Origin: Pseudomonas sp. ML96
Lineage (GTDB): Bacteria > Pseudomonadota > Gammaproteobacteria > Pseudomonadales > Pseudomonadaceae
Length of the DNA stretch: 64,000 nt
Assembly (NCBI RefSeq): GCF_000761545.1
Contig: NZ_JPMY01000037.1
Coordinates: forward strand, 1 to 64,000
Reading direction: 5' to 3'
The position numbers were made by a program, and so were the translations under genes. Below are positions 1-9,726 of the stretch, one piece after another. The notes below the pieces were generated by a model that saw nothing but the letters and a program-made list of their open reading frames with translations, did no database searches and was not told the DNA's origin. Positions within the stretch are counted from its first letter, which is position 1; every line of letters begins with the position of its first letter.

Positions 1-113
1 CTGCGTCCCACGCCTAGCCTGGCGAGATTTTTCGCGGCAACGCGGCTTGCGCCGAAACGCCAACAGACCCTACCGGCTACGCTTAGCTGACCCTGCACAA
101 CGGAGGTTCAGCC

Positions 114-446
114 ATGGCCAGCAAATTTCACCTGAAGAAAGCCGCGAACGAGCAGTTCCACTTCAACCTGCACGCCGGCAACGGCGAGATCATCCTCAGC
201 AGCGAGCAGTACAAGGCCAAGCAGTCGGCCCTGGATGGCATCGAGTCGGTGCGCAAGAACTCCCAGCGCGACGGCGCCTTCGAGGTCAAGGCGGCCGCCG
301 GCGGCAAGTATCACTTCGTGCTCAAGGCCACCAATGGCCAGGTGGTCGGGCAGAGCCAGCTGTACGCCAGCGAGGCCGGCGCCAAGGCCGGCACCGAGTC
401 GGTGAAGAGCAACGCGCCGGGCGCGAGCCTGCAGGACGACAGCTGA
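114..446 (+). CDS. DUF1508 (YegP-type) tandem-repeat protein
   Basis: The 110-residue protein consists of two similar copies of the DUF1508/YegP module, roughly residues 8-56 and 58-106. Each holds an F-x-L-x-A-x-N-G-(E/Q) core followed by an S/A-rich helix that ends near E-S-V-(R/K)-x-N. A ribosome binding site (GGAGG) lies at 104-108, a few bases before the ATG. No signal peptide or membrane segment is visible, so it should be cytoplasmic. The biochemical role of the family is not established. The 113 bases upstream hold no gene I can support. The next gene is convergent and ends only 9 bases away. Confidence 0.9.
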   Translation: MASKFHLKKAANEQFHFNLHAGNGEIILSSEQYKAKQSALDGIESVRKNSQRDGAFEVKAAAGGKYHFVLKATNGQVVGQSQLYASEAGAKAGTESVKSNAPGASLQDDS

Positions 447-455
447 GGCGCCGCC

Positions 456-1379
456 TCACTCGGCGGCTTGTTTCTCGAACACGTAGAACAGGTTCGGCTC
501 GCTGACCAGGTACAGCCGGCCGCTGTCGTCGGTGGCCACGCCCTCGGCCTGCGGCACTCCGCGCTCCAGGCCGTGCTGGCCACCGAGCAGTGACAGCGAG
601 CTGATCGGGCGTCCATCCGAGTTGATTTCCAGCACCAGGCGCGACTCGTCGGAGAGCGCCAGCAGGTGCCCGGTGTGGGCGTCGTAGTCGAGGCTGGAGA
701 GATCGCGCACGAACAGCCGCGCATCGCGCTTGGGATCGTCCACCACGTGCACGGCGAAGGGCTTGTCCGGGTTGTTGTGGGGGAAGCCGTGGATCTCGTA
801 GATGCGCACCGGGTCGCGCTCCTTGGCGGCGAACAGGCGGTGCTGGGTGGCGTCGTAGGCCAGCCCCTCAAAACCCTTGTTGCCGTTCAGGCCGATGCCC
901 AGCGACAGCTGCTCGGACTCGGCGGCGTCGACGAACTCGGTATCGGCGTTGAGGTTGACCCGGTACAGGCGCTGTTGGCGCTCGTCGGTGACCACGTAGA
1001 CGTCGCGGCTGATGTACTCGATGGCCTCCGGGTCGCCGAAGCCGACCAGCGCCACGCGGCGCAGCACCTTGCCGTCCAGTGACAGCTCGACGATCTCGGG
1101 ATTCTTGTTGGTCACGGTGAAGAGCGTGTGGCGATCCGGGTCGAAGGTCAGCGCCGAAACGTCGGCATCCAGGCCCTCGATCGGCTGGGCCTGGATCACT
1201 GCGCGGTAGTCCGGTAGCCAGATCGATTTGTCACGCCATTCGGCGGCATGGCGCCATTCTTGCACCACGAACCAGCCACGTTCGAGCAGGCGCCATTGGT
1301 GGGCAACTACCAGCAGCGCCACGAGGGCGAGCAATGCCAGGGTGGGCAGCAGGACACGAGCTTGAGTCAGGCGGCGCAT
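456..1379 (-). CDS. SdiA-regulated domain protein (first of two paralogues)
   Basis: This 307-residue protein has a single N-terminal membrane anchor (about residues 9-27, rich in L/A/V). A beta-propeller-like SdiA-regulated (YjiK) domain follows, with recurring blades such as T-L-F-T-V-T-N-K, N-K-G-F-E-G-L-A and S-E-P-N-L-F-Y-V-F near the C terminus. It is probably exported and tethered to the inner membrane with its propeller in the periplasm. The substrate or partner is unknown. It is read divergently from an AraC regulator at 1499. A clear paralogue lies at 9727-10653, with the same layout and the same C-terminal S-E-P-N-L-F-Y-V-F block, so the family is duplicated within 10 kb. Confidence 0.85.
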   Translation of the reverse strand: MRRLTQARVLLPTLALLALVALLVVAHQWRLLERGWFVVQEWRHAAEWRDKSIWLPDYRAVIQAQPIEGLDADVSALTFDPDRHTLFTVTNKNPEIVELSLDGKVLRRVALVGFGDPEAIEYISRDVYVVTDERQQRLYRVNLNADTEFVDAAESEQLSLGIGLNGNKGFEGLAYDATQHRLFAAKERDPVRIYEIHGFPHNNPDKPFAVHVVDDPKRDARLFVRDLSSLDYDAHTGHLLALSDESRLVLEINSDGRPISSLSLLGGQHGLERGVPQAEGVATDDSGRLYLVSEPNLFYVFEKQAAE

Positions 1380-1498
1380 GGATGAGGTTCCGAATCAGGG
1401 TGGCAGCATCAAAACAGCTGCAGCTGAATTCAAGCTTAAGAAAGCTGAACCGGGCCGCGGGCCGAGTTACCGAATACCACCGCAGCGGAAACGGCTTC

Positions 1499-2509
1499 AT
1501 GTCAGTGTTACCGGAAGAGCGAGTATTGACCACCCTGCACACGGTCGCCTTGGCCGTGCAGAGCGTGCAGCGTATGGGCGTACCGGCCGAGCAGTTGCTG
1601 GATGGCAGCGGCATTTGCCAGCAGGAATTGCAGAGCCCCGCCCGGCTGGTCAGCCATGCCCAGGAACTGCGGGTACTGAGCAATGCCCTGGCGGCCAGTG
1701 CCGACCCGGCCCTCGGCCTGCTGCTGGGCAAGCGCATGCATGTGTCCGCCTACGGCATGCTCGGCTACACCCTGCTGGCCAGTCGCGACCTGGCTGAAGC
1801 GCTGCGCCTGGCGATCTCTCATCCGACGCTGCTTGGTACCTACTTCCAGCTGGACCTGCAGCCGGTCGGCGACGAGGTCCGCCTGAGCGCCAGCGGCTAT
1901 CGCTACGCGCCGGCGCTGCGCCAGTTCAACATCGAGCTGTGCCTGGCCTCGCTGCTCACCGTGGTGCAGGACCTGCTCGGCGAGTCGGTGCGCCCACGCC
2001 GCCTGCTGCTGGACTACCCGGCGCCGGCACATGCCGCCAGCTACAGCGAGCGGCTCGGCTGCCCGGTGGAGTTCGACGCCGGCTGCAACGCGCTGTGCTT
2101 CAACCCCAAGCTGCTCGAACGGACCCTGCCGCTGGCCGACCCGGTCAGCCACCAGCACGGCCTGCAGCAATGCATGCAGCTGGAGGCGCAGCTGCACAGC
2201 CGCCACGACCTGCGCGACCTGATCCGCCAGCAGTTGGCCGGCGACCTGACCGAATGCTCCACTTTGGAGCGCGTCGCCACCCGTCTGCACCGTTCCGAGC
2301 GAACCCTGCGCCGCCACCTGCAGCAGCTCAACACCAGCTTCCAGCACTTGCTCGACGAGGTGCGCTACGACAAGGCGCGCCAGCTGCTGCTCAACACCGA
2401 CAAGCCGATCTACCTGATCGCCGAAGAGCTCGGCTACAGCGAGACCGCCAGCTTCCGCCACGCCTTCCAGCGCTGGAGCGGCCTGGCGCCGAGCGAATTG
2501 CGCCGCTGA
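1499..2509 (+). CDS. AraC-family transcriptional regulator
   Basis: The 336-residue protein has an N-terminal AraC-type ligand-binding region (PF12625-like, about residues 20-210). A C-terminal double helix-turn-helix domain covers about residues 235-336; its recognition segments include L-H-R-S-E-R-T-L-R-R-H-L and the final A-E-E-L-G-Y-S-E-T-A-S-F-R-H-A-F. The frame stays open upstream to 1334, but the ATG at 1499 gives the usual length for OruR/ArgR-like regulators of this group. It is divergent from the SdiA-regulated-domain gene and sits 77 bases before the ubiM-like hydroxylase, which is the simplest candidate target. The effector is unknown. Confidence 0.88.
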   Translation: MSVLPEERVLTTLHTVALAVQSVQRMGVPAEQLLDGSGICQQELQSPARLVSHAQELRVLSNALAASADPALGLLLGKRMHVSAYGMLGYTLLASRDLAEALRLAISHPTLLGTYFQLDLQPVGDEVRLSASGYRYAPALRQFNIELCLASLLTVVQDLLGESVRPRRLLLDYPAPAHAASYSERLGCPVEFDAGCNALCFNPKLLERTLPLADPVSHQHGLQQCMQLEAQLHSRHDLRDLIRQQLAGDLTECSTLERVATRLHRSERTLRRHLQQLNTSFQHLLDEVRYDKARQLLLNTDKPIYLIAEELGYSETASFRHAFQRWSGLAPSELRR

Positions 2510-2586
2510 TTGACCGGGGACAAGGGCTGGTCTCGGCGCCAGCCCTAGACTCGCGCAACCTCAGTGTCGCGCGGAGCGCCCACCTC

Positions 2587-3759
2587 ATGATCCATGATGT
2601 CGCCATCATCGGCGCCGGCCCGGCCGGCCTGTGCCTGGCTCGCGCCCTGTCCGGGCATGGCCTGTCCATCGTCTTGCTGGAGCGCCAGGCCGAATCCGAG
2701 CTGGCCGAGCCAGCCTTCGACGGCCGCGAGATCGCCCTGACCCATGCCTCCCAGGCGCTGCTGGAGAAACTCGGCCTGTGGCAGCGCCTGCCGACCGAGG
2801 AGGTCGCCGTGCTGCGCGACGCCCAGGTGCTCAACGGCCCGTCGCTGTTCGCCCTGCAGATTCGCGCCGAGCAGGCTGGCGCCGAGCGCCTCGGCCACCT
2901 GGTGGCCAACCGGGCGATTCGCCGCGCCGCCTTCGATACGGTCGCTGAATGCGCCGATGTGCAGCTGCGCTGCGCGGCGTCGGTACGCGCCATTCGCCAC
3001 GCCGAGCGTGAGGTGCAGCTGGAGCTGGCCGACGGCGAGGTGCTGCACACGCGGCTGCTGGTCGCCGCCGACAGCCGCTTCTCCGAGACCCGCCGCCAAC
3101 TGGGCATCGGTGCGCGGCTCAAGGACTTCGGCAAGACCATGCTGGTGTGCCGCATGGAGCACGAGAAGCCGCATCGGCAGACCGCCTGGGAGTGGTTCGG
3201 TTATGGCCAGACCCTGGCCCTGCTGCCGCTCAACGGCAACCAGTCCTCGGTGGTGCTGACCCTGCCGCCGCGCGAGATCGAGCGCCTGCGCACTCTGGAT
3301 GAGGAAGCCTTCGCCCGCGAGATGGAGCAGCGCTTCGAGCGCCGTCTGGGCGCCATGCGCCTGGTCAGCGCGCGGCACGCCTACCCGCTGGTCGGCGCCT
3401 ACGCCGAGCGCCTGGTTGGCCCGCGTTGCGCACTACTCGGCGATGCCGCCGTCGGCATGCATCCGGTCACCGCCCACGGCTTCAACTTCGGCCTGGGTAG
3501 CGTGCAGCGGCTCAGCGCGGCGGTGCTGGCCGCCCATGCTCGTCGCGAAGATATTGCCGCCCCAGCGGTGCTGGCCCGCTACGAGCGCCAGCACCGCCTG
3601 GCGACCTGGCCGCTGTACCAGGCCACCAACCTGCTGGTGGATGTCTACACCAACGACCGCCTGCCAGCGAAGCTGCTGCGCGGGGTGGGGTTGCGGGTGG
3701 CACAGGGGTTGTTGCCGTTGAAGAAGGGGATTGCTCGGCATCTTTCTTCGAGCACCTAG
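2587..3759 (+). CDS. ubiM: UbiM-type FAD-dependent ubiquinone-ring hydroxylase
   Basis: This 390-residue UbiH/VisC-family flavin monooxygenase has the dinucleotide fold G-A-G-P-A-G at residues 9-14. The FAD-ribose motif G-D-A-A-V-G-M-H-P starts at residue 285. Features I associate with the UbiM branch are F-D-G-R-E-I-A-L-T-H near residue 45, D-F-G-K-T-M-L-V-C-R-M and P-V-T-A-H-G-F-N-F-G-L. UbiM enzymes hydroxylate ring positions in ubiquinone synthesis. Two further family members, UbiH and UbiI, are also encoded in this window (29351 and 31040), so the function may overlap theirs. The start at 2587 places the FAD fold at the N terminus as in relatives. The subfamily assignment is from motif memory, not a tree. 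Confidence 0.78.
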   Translation: MIHDVAIIGAGPAGLCLARALSGHGLSIVLLERQAESELAEPAFDGREIALTHASQALLEKLGLWQRLPTEEVAVLRDAQVLNGPSLFALQIRAEQAGAERLGHLVANRAIRRAAFDTVAECADVQLRCAASVRAIRHAEREVQLELADGEVLHTRLLVAADSRFSETRRQLGIGARLKDFGKTMLVCRMEHEKPHRQTAWEWFGYGQTLALLPLNGNQSSVVLTLPPREIERLRTLDEEAFAREMEQRFERRLGAMRLVSARHAYPLVGAYAERLVGPRCALLGDAAVGMHPVTAHGFNFGLGSVQRLSAAVLAAHARREDIAAPAVLARYERQHRLATWPLYQATNLLVDVYTNDRLPAKLLRGVGLRVAQGLLPLKKGIARHLSSST

Positions 3760-4735
3760 GAATCAACCGGGATAATGAGTGTGGTTACCCGGAGTCGTCA
3801 TTTACTAGATTGCGTGCTTTAGATAAATTCAGAATCTAGAGGTTTATGTGCTCTCTTGGTTGTGTCGATCTTTGATTGCACTTTCCTCTGTATAGGGTTG
3901 CTCCTTGGTTGTCGATAGTGAGATGGATAAAAGTAATACGGTTAGGGTTATGAATTATGTTTGATTTTCATGGATGGCGTGGTGTTAAAGTTTTTGTGAT
4001 AGTTGTGATCTCAGTATTTTTATCCTCGTGCGAGCGGATGATGTGGGTAGGAGGAAATTATTGGGATTTATACATAAATGACTTCAATTTGGCTGGCGGG
4101 CAGGTTGAGATTTTGATGTCCCGTGATTATGTATATTACGAAGGTTCAATCATGGGGCATCAAGGTAGAAGCGAGGTTGTGAGAGGGGAGTTGTATAGTA
4201 CGGGGCGACTGAGCTTTAGCTCTTTGTTTACAGATAATAAGGCGAAAATTGCTTTTTATAAGGTCGGCGAAAAGAGTGGTGAGCTTCCGGGCTTATATTT
4301 GTCGGAGAAGTATCCTCGATCCATAATGGTAAGAGACTGGCCGAGGATTTGTGAAAAATATAAAGGAAAGTGTGGTGCGGTTGTTCTGAAAGAGAAGAAG
4401 GCTGATGAGTATCCAGTGTTGAGAATGCGTTTGCAGGAGTCGGAGGGGCTTGTTCATATTGAATATCAGTCTAGCTCGGGCGTTGATCTAGTTAAAATTT
4501 CTAGATCATATGTGCTCAAAGATAGCGATAAGCAGTATGAGTTACGTATTGTTAAGTAAGCCGAACTCGCAGACTGTCGTCTCACTAGGGCTCGAGTGAG
4601 CCTGAGGTGTGCAACTTGGCCACATCTATCCCCTTTTGTCCGCATCTATCGTTCTGCCGCAAGCGCGGCGTTGCCTAGAATCGATTGCAAGGCCACTTGG
4701 CCCCTTCCTGCCTCTTAATCACCAATAAAAACAAT
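3760..4735. other. A+T-rich island between ubiM and potA
   Basis: From just after the ubiM stop to roughly 4560 the base composition changes sharply. The flanking genes are strongly G+C-rich, whereas this stretch is full of TTT, ATT, TAT and AAA triplets and uses A/T-ending codons. It contains a single orphan gene (3957-4559). Imperfect copies of GTCGTC-n-ACTAG occur at 3794-3808 and 4576-4588, on either side of the island; they are short and may be chance. No transposase, integrase or tRNA is present. The segment looks recently acquired, but the mechanism is not visible. Confidence 0.7.
3957..4559 (+). CDS. Orphan putative lipoprotein of foreign base composition
   Basis: The 200-residue protein is not recognised. 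Residues about 9-25 form a hydrophobic signal segment after a short N-terminal stretch. It ends in a lipobox-like L-S-S-C with the cysteine at residue 25, suggesting an outer- or inner-membrane lipoprotein. The mature part is rich in charged and aromatic residues and has two further cysteines close together (about residues 132 and 138, in R-I-C-E-K-Y-K-G-K-C), which could form a disulfide. The gene stands alone and its codon use is strikingly A/T-ended compared with every neighbour. It could be an immunity or surface lipoprotein, but nothing in the sequence proves that. Confidence 0.75.
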   Translation: MFDFHGWRGVKVFVIVVISVFLSSCERMMWVGGNYWDLYINDFNLAGGQVEILMSRDYVYYEGSIMGHQGRSEVVRGELYSTGRLSFSSLFTDNKAKIAFYKVGEKSGELPGLYLSEKYPRSIMVRDWPRICEKYKGKCGAVVLKEKKADEYPVLRMRLQESEGLVHIEYQSSSGVDLVKISRSYVLKDSDKQYELRIVK

Positions 4736-4755
4736 TGGTTAGGAGCTATTCGCGG

Positions 4756-5808
4756 ATGAGCAGTGCGATCTCGATCGAAACCCTGAGTATGGAGTACGGC
4801 GCTGTCGGCAGTGGCCACAAGGCCTTGGACGGTGTCTCGCTGGAAATCCGCGACAACGAATTCTTCACCCTGCTGGGGCCGTCCGGCTGCGGCAAGACCA
4901 CGCTACTGCGGCTGATCGCCGGCTTCGAGCAGCCCACCGCCGGGGTGATCCGCCTGTACGGCGAGCCGATGCAGGACCTCCCGCCCTTCCGCCGCCCGGT
5001 CAACACCGTATTCCAGAGCTATGCGCTGTTCCCGCACATGACGGTGGCGCAGAACATCGGCTTCGGCCTGGAGATGCAGGGCAAGCCCAAGGCCGAGATC
5101 ACCGCCACGGTCGAGCGCATGCTGGCGCTGGTCAAGCTGCCGGATGTCGGTGGGCGTCGCGCCGACCAGCTCTCCGGTGGTCAGCAGCAGCGCATCGCCC
5201 TGGCTCGTGCGTTGGCCAGCCGGCCCAAGGTGCTGCTGCTCGACGAGTCGCTCTCGGCGCTGGACATGAAGCTGCGCAAGGAGATGCAGATCGAGCTCAA
5301 GCGCCTGCAGGCCGAGACCGGCATCACTTTCATCTTCGTCACCCACGACCAGGAAGAAGCGCTGACCATGTCCGACCGCATCGCGGTGATGAGCAAGGGG
5401 CGCATCCTTCAGGTCGGCACGCCGGGCGAGATCTACGAGAGCCCGGTGAATCGCACCGTGGCCGACTTTATCGGCGAGACCAACTTCCTCGACGCTGACC
5501 CCTTCGCCGGCGGCGCGCGCCTCGGCGATGGCCAGGTGCTGAACCTGGCCGGTGTGCCGCAAGGTGGGCGGGTGACCCTGGCGATCCGCCCGGAGCGCAT
5601 CAGCCTGAGCGAGTCCGGCAACCTGGCCGGTGAGGTGGAGGAAGTGGTGTACATCGGCACCGACACACTCTACCTGCTCAAGGTCGCCGGGCAGTCCGGC
5701 TTCCGCGTGCGCCAGCAGAATCGCGGCGGCATCAGCCAGCCGCTGCCGCGTGGCGCCCAGGTGCGTCTGGACGTGCCGGCCGCCGCCATCCGGGTGCTGA
5801 GCGAATGA
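4756..5808 (+). CDS. potA: Polyamine ABC transporter ATP-binding protein PotA
   Basis: The 350-residue ATPase energises uptake of a polyamine such as spermidine or putrescine. It shows the Walker A motif G-P-S-G-C-G-K-T-T at residues 41-49, the ABC signature L-S-G-G-Q at 139-143, and a Walker B/D-loop L-L-D-E-S-L-S-A-L-D at 161-170. The D-E-S version is the one seen in PotA. A C-terminal TOBE-like regulatory domain follows, from about residue 270. The ATG at 4756 follows AGGAG at 4741-4745. The frame is open further upstream, but only this start has a good ribosome site. An inverted repeat ACCAAT/ATTGGT (4721-4739) lies just upstream in the promoter region. It overlaps potB by 4 bases (ATGA). 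Confidence 0.93.
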   Translation: MSSAISIETLSMEYGAVGSGHKALDGVSLEIRDNEFFTLLGPSGCGKTTLLRLIAGFEQPTAGVIRLYGEPMQDLPPFRRPVNTVFQSYALFPHMTVAQNIGFGLEMQGKPKAEITATVERMLALVKLPDVGGRRADQLSGGQQQRIALARALASRPKVLLLDESLSALDMKLRKEMQIELKRLQAETGITFIFVTHDQEEALTMSDRIAVMSKGRILQVGTPGEIYESPVNRTVADFIGETNFLDADPFAGGARLGDGQVLNLAGVPQGGRVTLAIRPERISLSESGNLAGEVEEVVYIGTDTLYLLKVAGQSGFRVRQQNRGGISQPLPRGAQVRLDVPAAAIRVLSE

Positions 5809-6713
5809 GTACGCCGCGGCAACTGGCCGAGCGCCGTCAGCTGTTCCGTCGCCTCGGCCTGGTCGCGCCGAGCATGGCGGTGCTGCTGGTGTTCATGCTC
5901 GCGCCGCTGGCGATCATGCTGCTGGTGTCCTTCCTGCAGCCCGGCGACTACGGCGGGGTGAAGTGGGGCGAGTATTCGCTGGATGCCTACGTCAGCTTCC
6001 TCTACGAGCGCGACTTCGACGACAGCCTGGTGTTCAACACCGACTACCTGGGCATCTTCCAGCGCTCCTTCGGCCTGGCGGTGGCGACCACCGTCGGCTG
6101 CCTGCTGATCGGTTTTCCCACTGCGTTGTACCTGGCGCTGCAGAGCGAGAAGAAGCGCAACCTGCTGCTGTTCCTGGTCACCGTGCCGTTCTGGACCAAC
6201 CTGCTGGTGCGGGTCTACGCCTGGATGCTGCTGCTGCGCAACGGCGGCCTGGTCGACAGCGGCCTGGGCCTGTTCGGCGTGCCGGAGGGCACGCTGGGCC
6301 TACTGTACAGCAACACGGCGGTGATGATCGGCCTGCTCTACAGCTTCCTGCCGTTCATGGTGCTGCCGATCTACACCAGCCTGGAGAAGCTCGACTGGCG
6401 CCTGGTGGAGGCGGCCTTCGATCTGGGCGCCAACCGCTGGCAGGCGCTGAAGCGGGTGATCCTGCCGCTGGCGCTGCCGGGCATGCTGGCCGGCGCGACC
6501 CTGGTGTTCATCCCGGCGCTGGGTAACTACATCATTCCTGAGCTGCTCGGCGGCGGTAAGTCGCTGATGATCGGCAACCTGGTGCAGCTGCAGTTCGGCT
6601 CGGCGCACAACTGGCCGCTGGGTTCGGCGCTGGCCTTCGCCCTGTTCAGCCTGGTGCTGCTGGCCCTGCTGTTCAATGGCCTGCGCCAGCGTGGCCAGGA
6701 GGTGCGCGCATGA
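5805..6713 (+). CDS. potB: Polyamine ABC transporter permease PotB
   Basis: This 302-residue inner-membrane permease has about six hydrophobic segments. The first covers residues about 22-46, after a short cationic N-terminal segment. The cytoplasmic EAA loop, E-A-A-F-D-L-G-A-N-R-W-Q-A-L-K-R-V-I-L-P-L-A-L-P-G in two parts, lies near residues 204-228 and is the docking site for PotA. The gene overlaps potA upstream and potC downstream by 4 bases each, so the three are almost certainly co-translated. Confidence 0.92.
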   Translation: MSTPRQLAERRQLFRRLGLVAPSMAVLLVFMLAPLAIMLLVSFLQPGDYGGVKWGEYSLDAYVSFLYERDFDDSLVFNTDYLGIFQRSFGLAVATTVGCLLIGFPTALYLALQSEKKRNLLLFLVTVPFWTNLLVRVYAWMLLLRNGGLVDSGLGLFGVPEGTLGLLYSNTAVMIGLLYSFLPFMVLPIYTSLEKLDWRLVEAAFDLGANRWQALKRVILPLALPGMLAGATLVFIPALGNYIIPELLGGGKSLMIGNLVQLQFGSAHNWPLGSALAFALFSLVLLALLFNGLRQRGQEVRA

Positions 6714-7498
6714 ACTTGCAGGGCCCGCTGTGGCGTTTCACCGGCGTGCGGCCGGTGGCCTGGGCGTTCTTCGCCTTCCTCTATATCCCGATCATCGTGC
6801 TGGTGGCGCTGAGCTTCAACGCCGGGCAGTCGGCCACCCTGTGGCAGGGCTTCAGCTTCAAGTGGTACTCGGTGGTGGCCAACGACCCGGAGATCCTGCG
6901 GGCGGCGAAGAACTCGCTGATCGTCGCGGTCTGCGCCACCTTGATCTCCACCTGCCTGGCGACCCTGGCGGCGCTGGGCATGCACGGCCGCCGCTTCCGT
7001 GGCCAGGGCGCGCTGCAGGGCGTGCTCGGCCTGCCGCTGCTGGTGCCGGACATCGTCTGCGCGGTGGCGATCCTGATGTTCTTCGCCTTTATCGGCCTGA
7101 AGCTGTCGCTTCTGACCATCCTTATCGCCCACGTGGTGTTCTGTACGCCGTTCGCCTACCTGCCGATCCGCGCCCGCCTGCAGGGCATGGACCCGCGCCT
7201 GCTGGAGGCTGCCGCCGACCTGTATGCCTCTCCCTGGCGCGCCTTCTGGCGAGTCAGCTTCCCGTTGCTGCTGCCCGGCATCCTCTCCGGGGCGATGCTG
7301 GCCTTCATCATCTCGATGGACGACTTCGTCATCACCTACTTCGTCGCCGGCGCCGGCTCGACCACCCTGCCGGTGTACATCTTCAGTTCGATCCGCATGG
7401 GTATATCGCCGAAGATCAACGCGATTTCCTCGATCATGCTCGTGCTTTCCATTCTTTTTGTAACCCTGTCGTACTACTTAGGCCAACGCAAACGCTAG
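6710..7498 (+). CDS. potC: Polyamine ABC transporter permease PotC
   Basis: The 262-residue second permease subunit has about six membrane segments. Its EAA loop begins E-A-A-A-D-L-Y-A-S-P-W-R near residue 165. The segment M-D-D-F-V-I-T-Y-F-V-A-G near residue 204 matches the conserved PotC/YdcV region. It pairs with PotB to form the translocation channel. The start codon overlaps the potB stop (ATGA), and the potD ribosome site follows its stop directly. Confidence 0.92.
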   Translation: MNLQGPLWRFTGVRPVAWAFFAFLYIPIIVLVALSFNAGQSATLWQGFSFKWYSVVANDPEILRAAKNSLIVAVCATLISTCLATLAALGMHGRRFRGQGALQGVLGLPLLVPDIVCAVAILMFFAFIGLKLSLLTILIAHVVFCTPFAYLPIRARLQGMDPRLLEAAADLYASPWRAFWRVSFPLLLPGILSGAMLAFIISMDDFVITYFVAGAGSTTLPVYIFSSIRMGISPKINAISSIMLVLSILFVTLSYYLGQRKR

Positions 7499-7508
7499 GA
7501 GCCAGACC

Positions 7509-8552
7509 ATGATCCGTCGTACCCCGCTCGCGCTATCCGTAGTATTCGCCCTCGGCCTGTCCGGCGCCGCCCAGGCCGCCGGCACGCTGAACTTCGCCAA
7601 CTGGTCGGACTACTACCCGCCGGAGCTGCTGAAGAAATTCGAGGCCGACACCGGCATCAAGGCCACCCTGGACGCCTACGACTCCAACGAGACCCTGCTG
7701 GCCAAGCTCAAGGCCGGTGGCGGCAACTACGACGTGGTGGTGCCGTCGGACAGCTTCATCCAGATCATGGTCAAGGAAGGGCTGCTGCAGAAGTTCGACA
7801 AGAGCAAGCTGCCGAACCTGGCCAATCTGGCGCCGACTTTCCAGAAGCTGGACTACGACCCGGGCCACGACTACAGCGTGCCCTACCTGTGGGGTTCGAC
7901 CGGCTACAGCTACGACAGCGCCCAGGTGCCGGGTGGCAAGCTCGACGAGAGCTGGGGCCCCTTCTTCGAGCCGCCGGCCGAGCTGAAGGGCAAGGTGGTG
8001 GCGCTCAACTCGATGGATGACCTGTTCCCGCCGGCGGCCTTCTACCTGGGCATCGACCGCTGCACGGAAGACCCGCAGGACATGAAGAAGGTGATGGAGC
8101 TGCTGCTCAAGCAGAAGCCGATGCTGGCGATGTACAACAGTGACGGCACCATCGAGCGCATGGCCGCCGGCGAAGTGGCCATGCACCAGCAGTGGAACGG
8201 CGCCTTCCACCGCGCCAAGGAACAGCGCGCGTCGCTGACCTACGTCTATCCGAAGGAAGGTATCGCCACCTTCATCGACAACTTCGTGATTCCCGCCGGC
8301 GCCACCAACGTCGCCGAGGCCCACGTGTTCATCAACTGGATGATGCAGCCGGAGAACATCGCCGCCGCCTCCAACTTCGCCAAGTACCACAACGCCATCG
8401 CCGGCTCGGAGAAGTTCATGGAGAAGGCGCTGTTCGACGATCCGGCGATCAACACCCCGGCCGACAAGCTCGAGCGCCTGCGTCCGTTCAAGCTCTGCTC
8501 GCCCAAGTCCCTGGCCCTGCGCAGCAAGGTCTGGACCAAGCTGAAGAAATAA
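7509..8552 (+). CDS. potD: Periplasmic polyamine-binding protein PotD
   Basis: This 347-residue solute-binding protein has a cleavable signal peptide (about residues 1-23, ending A-Q-A-A). The mature protein starts with the F-A-N-W-S-D-Y-Y segment typical of the PotD/PotF family, whose aromatic residues help bind the polyamine. Other family landmarks are Y-D-V-V-V-P-S-D near residue 76 and the acidic Y-N-S-D-G-T segment near residue 210. AGGAG precedes the ATG at 7509. The gene order A-B-C-D is complete. The neighbouring acetylpolyamine amidohydrolase suggests that acetylated polyamines may be among the ligands; that is inference. Confidence 0.92.
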   Translation: MIRRTPLALSVVFALGLSGAAQAAGTLNFANWSDYYPPELLKKFEADTGIKATLDAYDSNETLLAKLKAGGGNYDVVVPSDSFIQIMVKEGLLQKFDKSKLPNLANLAPTFQKLDYDPGHDYSVPYLWGSTGYSYDSAQVPGGKLDESWGPFFEPPAELKGKVVALNSMDDLFPPAAFYLGIDRCTEDPQDMKKVMELLLKQKPMLAMYNSDGTIERMAAGEVAMHQQWNGAFHRAKEQRASLTYVYPKEGIATFIDNFVIPAGATNVAEAHVFINWMMQPENIAAASNFAKYHNAIAGSEKFMEKALFDDPAINTPADKLERLRPFKLCSPKSLALRSKVWTKLKK

Positions 8553-8563
8553 TCCGCCTCACC

Positions 8564-8583
8564 CGGAGGCCTGCGGGCCTCCG
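8564..8583 (+). terminator. Hairpin after potD
   Basis: An 8-bp perfect stem, CGGAGGCC (8564-8571) with GGCCTCCG (8576-8583) around a TGCG loop, begins 11 bases after the potD stop. The T run after it is weak. It may be a partial terminator or an mRNA 3'-end stabiliser that lets some transcripts read into the amidohydrolase gene. Confidence 0.5.
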
Positions 8584-8630
8584 CATTTACCTGCCTAGAA
8601 CGGACTTTGCCTGAGTCCGGGGAGCTTCTT

Positions 8631-9665
<1,035 letters not shown>

Positions 9666-9680
9666 GTTCTACCTGGCAAC

Positions 9681-9716
9681 AAAAAGCCCGCGAGATGCAT
9701 TTCGCGGGCTTTTTTG
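9681..9716 (+). terminator. Strong rho-independent terminator after aphB
   Basis: AAAAAGCCCGCGA (9681-9693) pairs perfectly with TCGCGGGCTTTTT (9702-9714) around an 8-base loop and runs into T residues. The A run on the other side makes it work in both directions, so it also serves the convergent gene ending at 9727. Confidence 0.93.
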
Positions 9717-9726
9717 TTTGTGCGGA

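Noticed and set aside
3794..4588. Target-site duplication of a transposon around the A+T-rich island
   Set aside because: The flanking matches (GTCGTC-n-ACTAG) are imperfect in length and there are no terminal inverted repeats or transposase.
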